From Hemibagrus wyckioides (Eukaryota; Chordata; Actinopteri; Siluriformes; Bagridae): a stretch of DNA of 64,000 bases. The notes under the pieces were generated by a model, which did no database searches, was not told the origin of the DNA, and saw only the letters and a list, made by a program, of their open reading frames with translations. Position numbers and translations under genes: made by a program. Shown here piece by piece: positions 55,806 to 64,000 of this stretch. How positions within the stretch are numbered: position 1 is the first letter of the stretch; each line of letters begins with the position of its first letter. Location: NCBI RefSeq assembly GCF_019097595.1, contig NC_080720.1:31033352-31097351 (forward strand), in the 5' to 3' direction.

Positions 55806-56795
55806 TTAGCACTTGAGATGTTTCTTGCTAGTCATGTCATTCCAAATCCTGTGCATTTCCTCCGGTGAGATCTGATGCACGGTGACGACCCTGCGGTAGC
55901 GGCAGAGGCTGTAGCTCATCTTCCAGTGGTTAAAGCCACTGTTCTGGATAGGGTGGACCCCGAGCTTGCGCAGACACAACCCCACGTACACGTCCTCCAA
56001 GTGAATGAGGCGAGTATGGAGGGAAGTCTTATAGATCAACTCTGCCATGTCACCAGAGAACACGTACCCTGTGCCGGAACAGAAAGGGGGGTACTTGTTC
56101 TCGGGGTACAACTCTCTGGACATGTACCACTTACTGTGAGTGTCTCGGATAGGCCCTCCGTTTATGACGTGGCCCGTGAAGAAACGCTGCCTGGGCTGTG
56201 CGTTAGGTCTTAGCAGGTTCAACACAAGGTTGTCCATGTTGACGAAAATGTCGCTGTCGGTCTTCATGACGTACTTGGCGTCAGGGCAGTACGAGGCCAC
56301 CCAGCGCATTCCCATCAGCGTCTTCAGCGTCAGGTTTCGATAAGAATCCTCAAAGTCCTCCACGATGATGTCGTGGAAGATCTGGCTCTCCTGCTCCACC
56401 ATCTGGTTGAGAACCGGCTCAGGGTTGTGACCGAGCAGGAAGAGCGTTACGATGCGAACGTCGCCATACGTGCTCTCGTCTCCCCACGTCTCGCGGATGG
56501 CCTGTCTGGCATCGAACTCCTTGTGGTTGGTGCTGATGAGGATGAGCAGGAAGGGCGGGTTGCCTTCGCATTTCTTCGGCTCGTTGATCAGGAAGTGGAA
56601 GGCGTGCGGATTGAGCGTGCGAGTTCGGATGTTGCTGAATGTGATGTTTTTCGGGAACCTTGGAGGCTGCCTGCGGACCGGGATAGACATATGGCCCACG
56701 TAGGAGGTGGACGGTCGAGTGCCGCTGAGGTACCACAGAGCGCTCGCCCAACACAGCACCGTGAGCAGGTACAGACATGACACTTTGGAGATCAT
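55806..56795 (-). CDS. b3galt1: beta-1,3-galactosyltransferase 1-like (single coding exon, 329 aa)
   Basis: A type II Golgi enzyme of glycosyltransferase family 31. B3GALT1 transfers galactose from UDP-Gal in beta-1,3 linkage to GlcNAc on glycans. The N-terminus MISKVSCLYLLTVLCWASAL forms the signal-anchor (about 4-24), followed by a basic/Pro stem. Family motifs are ARQAIRETWG (96-105), the metal-binding DSD at 180-182 in KTDSDIFVN, INGGPIRD (211-218), FCSGTGYVFS (238-247) and EDVYVG (267-272). Sequons are at N50 and N154. The length (329) is close to human B3GALT1 (326), and the C-terminus TSKKHLKC resembles SSKKHLRC. Resemblance is much stronger to B3GALT1 than to B3GALT2 or B3GALT5. Uninterrupted coding in one exon is normal for this family. 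A possible acceptor (AAATCCAG) on the minus strand ends at 56830, implying a non-coding upstream exon. Confidence 0.95.
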   Translation of the reverse strand: MISKVSCLYLLTVLCWASALWYLSGTRPSTSYVGHMSIPVRRQPPRFPKNITFSNIRTRTLNPHAFHFLINEPKKCEGNPPFLLILISTNHKEFDARQAIRETWGDESTYGDVRIVTLFLLGHNPEPVLNQMVEQESQIFHDIIVEDFEDSYRNLTLKTLMGMRWVASYCPDAKYVMKTDSDIFVNMDNLVLNLLRPNAQPRQRFFTGHVINGGPIRDTHSKWYMSRELYPENKYPPFCSGTGYVFSGDMAELIYKTSLHTRLIHLEDVYVGLCLRKLGVHPIQNSGFNHWKMSYSLCRYRRVVTVHQISPEEMHRIWNDMTSKKHLKC

Positions 56796-56829
56796 ATCGC
56801 CGCGGACCTGCTCACCCCAGCTGCCAGTC

Positions 56830-58199
56830 CTGGATTTATTTAAACAGCATCATGGCTCCAGTCTGTGGACTTCTCTCTCTGACCAGTGAGTCAATTCATA
56901 AAATGTAGGCACTCTATTAAAAAATACTGTGCTTAAGGCCATGGTGACCTTGTCAGTTATTTGTCTTTTAAGGCCATGCTGAATTGATCATCATCCTCCT
57001 AACATGTTGTGGTTCTAAAACCTCACTTAATTCAATAAATATTCATCCCATCTGCTACGCTCTCTGTGCCTCTATCATCTCCGCAGCGCTGGTCCCCCGG
57101 GGATCAGACAGACGAGGCGAGGCCAAAGACCTGGATCTTTAAGTGAATCGGAGCGCTGCAGAACTTACTGGAGGGTCAAGCTGCTTTCCGATGCAGGACA
57201 CACCGATGCCGTGACGCAGCATGCGTTCAGTAATCCGATCCATGAATTTTTGGCTTCAGTTCTCCCTGTATGTCCTTGTTCTTGGCAGCCTCGGAGCCTG
57301 CAGGAGGCAGAGGAATAAAGGAACATGCATCATGTTGGGGGAGAGCAGAGGAAAACAGAGAAAGTGCAGTTCTGTACGCAGCGCATGCTTTAATGAGGAA
57401 GCTCAAAGTGACACTCGCTTTCTCTCGCAGATTTCGACAGAGAGGCGACATGATCATATTATTATTGTTTCCTAACGTCATTGGAAGCATTAAGGACGAA
57501 GATGAAACTCCTAGAACCTGTCAACGGGACTATATTCCTGACTATACGGTTTCACTTTAGGTCCTGAGTAACATGGTTTAAGGTGAATAACTGAATAATA
57601 CACCGCGAGATGCTGCAGGTGCCTGTGAAAGATGATCGCTCTCTGTTTCTCTGTAATGCAGCCGAGTCGGAGGTCACATGATGTATGATTTAACAGGCGG
57701 TACACGCCCATCCGTTGCTTTATTTTCATTTCACTGTCTCTGTTTCTCTGCCTGTATGTGACATCTTGTGAGATAAAGTTAGATAAAACCGGATATAACT
57801 GGAACTCAGATATGAGTTACACACACACACACACACACTTCACTCTTTGTCTCTCTTTTTCTCTCTCTGTCTCTTTCTACTATGTATGCATTTGCAGCAG
57901 AAAGGTCACCTAAGGCACTTTAAATTAAAGGACAAGCAGAAAGAAACTGAGACTTTCATTTCAACACACACACACACACACACACACATTAAACACACAA
58001 AGTCATCACATCACCACTGTGGAGCTCAGCTTGACCTCAGCATTTCTCTAGGTCATCTCAGGTCTGGTCAATAAGTGAGAAATATATCACACGAGCCTTA
58101 AGATTAGCAAGTTGGGCTTGACATATATATATATATACAGAGCAATACAGAGAGAGGAAACCGAAAACTCGGAAGGAAACCTATGTAAACAGATACAAC

Positions 58200-58239
<40 letters not shown>

Positions 58240-59058
58240 TAATAAAATTGTAATAATAATATGTGATATTGTTATATATATATATTACATTACATACATA
58301 TATAATAATATAATATATTATTACATATTTTAATGTGATAAGTGATATTAATACTTCACTTATTTATATTTATTAATAATAATAATTAATGTAAGTACAA
58401 GCACCAAAATATCTTAAAAAATCTTAGAGGCATAAATATTAGATTTTGGATACAGAGTGCTAGTCAAGGATGCCGAGTCGTATAAAATTGAACAATTTCC
58501 GATTTTATTTTGTTATCTGGATATTTTTAGTCACACATCCTGTATACTGTATGCTTTAACTGTTGCTGAATTCTAACCCTGGTTTAAAATAAATAATAAA
58601 AAATAAGTATAGAGTACCAGATGAATCCGGTGATCTTCGTAAAAGAGCCACAACACAAGCATTAGATGGAAAGGTGATCAAATTAAAGGTACAAACTACC
58701 TGAACGGCTTCAATAACGTGTTTTTCTCCCAACAGATTATTTGCATGCACGAGTAAACCGTCTCCTGTATTGATTAGTCGGGAGGTTTAATCTGAAACGG
58801 CTTTCAGAGAAGTCATTTGCGCTGATGTTACAGATGCAAAGTGCTGTGAGAAGGATTGAATAGCCTCTGTAGGCCATTTTCATTCAATTCAACTTAATCC
58901 TTCTAGCACTTTAATCATATTTACTGTTGTAAGTAGATGAGCAGTTAATTTGACAAGTTTACCACATGTGTAGTGAAGTAATTTAAAATACAATAGAACT
59001 TTGTTCATTCTTTTGCCAGAGACTGCTTCAGATTACTTAAAAGAAATAAATAGAAATG

Positions 59059-59127
<69 letters not shown>

Positions 59128-60278
59128 ATGTATTTAAAATATAAATAAAATATAAATGAAAAAAGAAAATCTATATATATACAAAATTTGCTCGAAAATA
59201 TAAATTAAATATTTAAAAAAATTCTATATATACAAAATGTATTCAAAAACATAAATTAAATAAATGAAAAAAGAAATATTCTATATACACATAATGTATT
59301 TGAAAATATAAATGAAATATAAATGAAAAAATATGGATGAAATATTGTATATATACAAAATGTGTTCAAAAATATAAATGAAATGTAAATAAAAAATAGA
59401 GATGAAATATTCTATGTATACAACATATATTCGGAAATATAAATGAAATATAAATGACAAAAATAAATATTCTATAGATACAAAATGTATTCAAAAACAT
59501 AAATGAAATATAAATGAAAAAAATAAATATTTTACAAATTTTACAAGACGTGTTCAAAAATATAAATAAAAAATATAGGTCAAATATTCTATATATACAA
59601 AATGTATTCAAAATATAAATGGAATATAAATGAAAAAAATAAATAAAATTTCTAGATATACAAAATGTAATCGAAAATATAAATGAAATATAAATAAAAA
59701 ATATAGATGAAATATTCTATATATATAAAATGTATTAAAAAATATAAATTAAATATAAATAAAAAGAATATAGTTTAAATATTCTATATGTACAAAATGT
59801 ATTCAAAAACATAAATAAAATATACATTAAAAATATAGATGAAAAATTCTATATATACAAAATGTAATAAAAAAATATAAATTAAATATAGATGAAATAT
59901 TCTATATATACAAAATGTATTCAAAAGTACAAAAAAGGTGCTAGGGAACTAAGAACATATTGCAAATAATATGATATTGCACATGGTATTTTATTCACGT
60001 ACATTCTAATTATTATATCAGTTTTGATACCTATACTTTTTAGGACAGCTACAGACACAGATTTACAGCATCTTTTATTAATATATTTTATAGATTAAGA
60101 CTTTAAACACATTAAAGAGTCTATCAGCATCGATAAGGATCCTGATACCAATAGAGCTGGAGGTGATTTGAGACAAAGAGGAAATGAGGACGAGTGTGAT
60201 GAAATTAAGGAAATGTCCCCGTGACATACATTCAGGAAAAGAGTACGATGGATCATTTGGTTGCTAGAAGGATTTTTA

Positions 60279-60309
<31 letters not shown>

Positions 60310-61227
60310 TTTATTTTACATCAATATATCAAGATATATTCACACAGTTTAGATCGCTGACTAAGAACATTTTATTTATATAAAAGAGTTCTTCAGAACT
60401 TGATCAAATGTTAAGACTGATACTGGAAAAGAGGCAGCTGAATCTCCTGGTGCTGCAGAAACATCTACATGTGCATCATGTAGACAAACATAAACACTAT
60501 ACGGCTTTATTTCTGCTGCTTGTGTATTCAAAAAAAACAAGGAATTGAATCCAGTGAGTATTCAGTCTCTTATAGAACGCTGCGTCAGCAACCTGACCGC
60601 ACCCTTCGTCCATATGGGTGTTAATCTGACATCAGTGGACGCTCTGGAGTTTCAGTTTTAGCAGCAGCAGCTTTTTTCTCACTCTAGAGTTTATTCTGAG
60701 GAGGTTTGTGACGATGATGTGGCAGGAACGCTGACCGGAGGGCAATCAGGTCACGAATGAGCTACGAGGCATTACGCTGATCACGTGTGAGCTGCGGTGG
60801 TGCGTCGTATTAATCCGTGTGATGACGTGTGACTACCGTGTGATCAGTGGTTAGAAGAACTACAGCGAAAATACAATGAAAAAAAAAGGACATCATCAGG
60901 ACAGACTGCTTTATAGACATACAAGAGATGTTTTTGGGGAAATAAAGCAGGGACCATTAGTTTATGTGATTTCTAGGCGATATACAAAATGTTTCGCTTT
61001 CAACGCGCGTTTAAAAGTCTGTGGATAATGTGGCAATTTCATGGTTTCAAGCATTTAAGTGCTGATGAAACGGTGTGATGAGAGCGAGATATGAGAGTAA
61101 TAATCACGAGTGAGAGCACAGGTGAGTTCACTCTCACGTCGTCATACTCCATATTACTCCCAATAATTCAAGAGCATGACTTCCTAAAGAAAGAGTTCAA
61201 TACAATGTTCAAAGAGGTGCAGATTAT
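56830..61227. other. gene-free region upstream of b3galt1
   Basis: No coding exon is recognised. AC microsatellites lie at about 57816-57838 and 57966-57988, (TAA)n near 58196-58240 and (TA)n at 59060-59127. A tandem AT-rich block at 59145-59935 is listed separately. An untranslated first exon and promoter of b3galt1 are expected on the minus strand here but cannot be placed. Confidence 0.5.
59145..59935. repeat. AT-rich minisatellite, unit about 60-64 bp
   Basis: About 13 diverged copies of TACAAAATGTATTCAAAAAT followed by ATAAATGAAATATAAATG and a TATTCTATATA block. Successive TACAAAATGTATTC anchors are 59-65 bases apart. It is directly downstream of a (TA)n run. Confidence 0.8.
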
Positions 61228-61472
61228 TTACTACTAACATTAATGCTAACACTAATACTACTATTAATACTAATACTAACACTAACGCTAATGCTAATAC
61301 TAACACTAATACTAACACAAATGCTAACACTAATATTAATACTAACACTAACGCTAATACTTACACTAATACTAACACAAATGCTAATGCTAATACTAAC
61401 ACTAATACTAAAACAAATGCTAATGCTAATACTAACACTAATGCTACTACTAACACTAATACTAAGACTCTT
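61228..61472. repeat. hexanucleotide array CTAAYR
   Basis: About 40 hexamers of the form CTAACA/CTAATA/CTAATG/CTAACG with occasional trinucleotide slips. The 85-codon + frame of Leu/Thr/Ile is an artefact of the repeat. Not telomeric: the CCC of vertebrate CCCTAA is absent. Confidence 0.92.
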
Positions 61473-61689
61473 TTCCCGCCATATCCCACTCAGAGCTTGA
61501 GGAGAAAACCCGAGCAGTAAGGAGAGAAACGCTGGAGGCTGAGGGTGAGGGATGAGGGTGAGGGATGAGGAGTGATGAAGGATAGAAGAGTGATAATGGA
61601 CGATGTGCTAATGGCGTCTGCTCTTATAACGCCACCGGGCTTCAAACCAACTAACGATTACATCACAGTTCTGACACTACAACTCCATC

Positions 61690-61966
61690 CCTCTTCTTCT
61701 CTCTCTCTCACTCGTGCTCTCTTTCCCTTCTCAACATCTCTCCTATCTGTCTGTCTGTCTCTCTCTTCTCCACTGTCTCTCCTCTGTCTGTCTGTTGCTC
61801 TGTCTGTCTGTCTGTCTGTCTATCTCTCTGTCTCCCTCCTCCCCCTCTCTGCTCTCTCTCTCTCTCTCTCTCTCTTTCATCTGTGTCACCTCACTGGTGA
61901 TATAAACAGTCTGTTGCTCTGTCTGTCTGTGTGTCTATCTCTCTGTCTCCCTCCTCCCCCTCTTTG

Positions 61967-61998
<32 letters not shown>

Positions 61999-62005
61999 CA
62001 TCCTC
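61690..62005. repeat. CT/TGTC microsatellites in a tandem duplication
   Basis: TCTATCTCTCTGTCTCCCTC, then CTCCCCCTC, a (CT)n run and GGTGATATAAACAG occur twice, about 115 bases apart, marking a local duplication. Reading frames here are low complexity. Confidence 0.85.
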
Positions 62006-62831
62006 GGTGGTGATATAAACAGAACAGTCTGCAGGGATTTTTTTTTACAGTGAACATCTGGATCATTTCTACATTTACATAAACAGTTGAACATGAATTT
62101 GTCTGGCATTCGTATTTTGTTTCACGGACACATGAAGCTGTATATCATGCAGTCATTCAGCAGCCAGAGGAACAGTTTAATAACAGAAAAAAACAATAAA
62201 ACCTACACAATTTACCTCTTAATGTAAAAGAATCCAGTGAGACATTTCTTGGCTAACGTCTGCGTATAGCTACAAGGCTAAAACAGAGACACAACAGTTT
62301 TTATTTCACACATCACTATTTTCTTTGGCAAACAAACACTGGGGGTTTTACAGGTGGGCAGGGTGTTGTGTCGTTTTAAAGAGAACGGATATTACGCTAA
62401 CACAATCAAGCTAGCTGAAGATCTGTAATGAAGCACATGACGTCATGGGTTGAGAAACCGTGAGCAGAGTTTATGAAATCTAAACAAACCATCCAAAAAA
62501 CGTGGCCATGAAACAGACAGAAACGCTAGCATGTGCGCTATTTAAATGACCTTAACCCGGAAGTGGTTGAGTACTCGGGTGAGAGCGCCCCCTGGTGACC
62601 TGGTGGTGGTGTTGTGGTTTGAGATGTTACAGCAACAACTGACTAAAGTCCAGAGTCAGTGCTAAAGTCAGTGCTAATGTTTCTTCCATTTGGATTTCAC
62701 ATTTGGATTTTACATTTGTTTTGTGGGTCATAAATAACCGGACAAATAAAGTTACTAGGTACTGGGACCCTCTTTCTTTCTTTCTTTTTCCCTCCCTTCC
62801 TTCCTTTTTTCTCTTCTTCCTTACTAACATG

Positions 62832-62834
62832 TTT

Positions 62835-62906
<72 letters not shown>

Positions 62907-63030
62907 TATTCTTTCCTTGCTTGCTTACCTTTCTTTCTTTTGCCCTTCCTTCCTTCCTTCCTTTATGTCATCCTTCCTTCCTTCCTCTTTTATGTCTTCC
63001 TTCCGTCCGTCCTTCCTTCCTTCCTTCCTT
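62832..63030. repeat. (TTTC)n and (TTCC)n microsatellites
   Basis: TTTC tetramers at 62832-62907, then TTCC-rich runs to about 63030. The Phe/Leu/Ser-rich reading frame across them is an artefact. Confidence 0.95.
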
Positions 63031-63174
63031 TGAATGTATCTTTGATGTCCTGAGTCCTTTTGATTTGATTTGATTTTGCCAGGTAGATTCAGATGTTCAG
63101 TCTGACCTAAACTTTATGTTACTAACATGTAAGGGAAGCTAATATCCTCCAGTGTAGAGTTGTAATATTAAGGA

Positions 63175-63500
63175 TTCAGGAGAGGGTGGAGGCTTCAGGA
63201 GAGGGTGGAGGATTCAGGAGAGGGTGGAGACTTCAGGAGAGGGTGGAGGTTTCAGGAGAGGCTGGAGGATTGAGGAGAGGGTGGAGGATTGAGGAGAGGG
63301 TGGAGTTTTCAGGAGAGGGTGGAGGATTGAGGAGAGGGTGGAGGATTGAGGAGAGGGTGGAGGATTCAGGAGAGGGTGGAGGATTCAGGAGAGGGTGGAG
63401 GATTCAGGAGAGGGTGGAGGATTCAGGAGAGGGTGGAGACTTCAGGAGAGGGTGGAGGATTGAGGAGAGGGTGGAGGATTCAGGAGAGGGTGGAGGATTT
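63175..63500. repeat. 19-bp purine-rich minisatellite, about 17 copies
   Basis: The unit GGATTCAGGAGAGGGTGGA recurs every 19 bases, with variants GGATTGAGG and GGTTTCAGG / GACTTCAGG. The strand is almost all purine. The 118-codon + frame (Gly/Glu/Arg-rich) is an artefact. Confidence 0.93.
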
Positions 63501-63947
63501 GGCCTTTTTATCATGTCTCAGCAAAATTTCCAGTCCAACTAAAAATCACATGACACTCGCTCCAGCAGAGAGACACATTTTTCTTCCTTTCCCTGCAAAA
63601 CAAAGAACATGATCCACTCCATAATCCCCCTTCCCTTCTCCCAGTCTGTCTAATCCATCATCATAGACACTCGGCTCCTTCACTTTCCCTTAGTTTGCAG
63701 AAACGGATGAATTACATTTTATTCAGATTATTAGCTTTAGGTTTTAAAACAAGTCCACCCTCAGATTCACATTTTCCATCACAATATTGAACCAAACATT
63801 GGGTGGAGGAGATGGAGGGTTCAGGTTCACGTGGAGGTTTATTAACAAACCCAGTAAACAGTTCAGAACTTAACAACAACGTTTAACCAGAAACTATGAC
63901 CTGAATATTCAACCACAGGGACAACAATCAGAGTACGAACGGCTGAG

Positions 63948-64000
63948 AACTTACACACACACTCTGAGAACTCACACACACACTCTGAGAACTTACACAC
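63948..64000. repeat. tandem repeat at window edge
   Basis: Copies of ACACACACTCTGAGAACT/C about 23-25 bases apart continue to the window end, so the array is truncated by the window. Confidence 0.7.

Noticed and set aside
56373..56780. + strand ORFs opposite b3galt1
   Set aside because: Shadows of the highly biased b3galt1 coding sequence. They have no domain of their own.
61228..61472. Interstitial telomere repeat
   Set aside because: Units are CTAAYR, not CCCTAA, and include irregular slips.
63186..63612. 118- and 88-codon + frames rich in Gly/Glu/Arg
   Set aside because: Direct translation of a 19-bp purine minisatellite.

Overview
This window is a vertebrate nuclear segment, almost certainly from a ray-finned (teleost) fish and possibly a catfish or another otophysan. 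The evidence is intron-split genes with clear vertebrate orthologues, many Tc1/mariner-type elements and MITEs, RTE- and L2-like LINE ends, abundant AC/GT, AT and trinucleotide microsatellites, and intron architecture typical of teleosts. Three protein-coding genes are supported.

Layout: (1) 1-3,180 is gene-free and repeat-rich. (2) About 3,190-15,700 is htr2a, the serotonin 5-HT2A receptor, on the + strand. It has three coding exons (5032-5395, 13265-13465, 14236-15041; 456 aa) and a probable non-coding first exon ending at 3598. Its 7.9-kb first coding intron holds two MITEs and two degenerate minisatellites. (3) 15,700-20,430 is intergenic with a 71-bp minisatellite. (4) 20,619-39,865 is atp7b, a copper-transporting P1B-type ATPase, on the + strand, in 21 coding exons (1471 aa). 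All reading phases close when two introns are read as GC-AG. (5) 39,866-55,800 is intergenic and dominated by an approximately 8.8-kb pentanucleotide satellite (about 43,420-52,290). The five or more giant ORFs predicted in it are low-complexity artefacts. (6) 55,806-56,795 is b3galt1-like, a single-exon Golgi beta-1,3-galactosyltransferase, on the - strand. (7) 56,830-64,000 has no recognisable gene, only minisatellites and microsatellites.

The three genes share no pathway: a plasma-membrane GPCR, a trans-Golgi copper pump and a Golgi glycosyltransferase. The most interesting points are in atp7b. The first copper-binding domain has lost its CxxC motif next to a telomere-like hexamer run, and a new Cys-rich segment sits at the N-terminus. 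There are two GC-AG introns. AC/GT dinucleotide tracts bracket introns 14 and 19, with further GT tracts at the acceptors of introns 15-18 and an AC tract that is translated in exon 15. A cluster of metal-response-element cores and a CRE lie at the 5' end. In htr2a the agonist-pocket residue at 5.46 is Ala. The satellite keeps one pentamer register for about 8.8 kb. Exon boundaries were set by eye from splice consensus, frame closure and recalled human proteins; no search was run.
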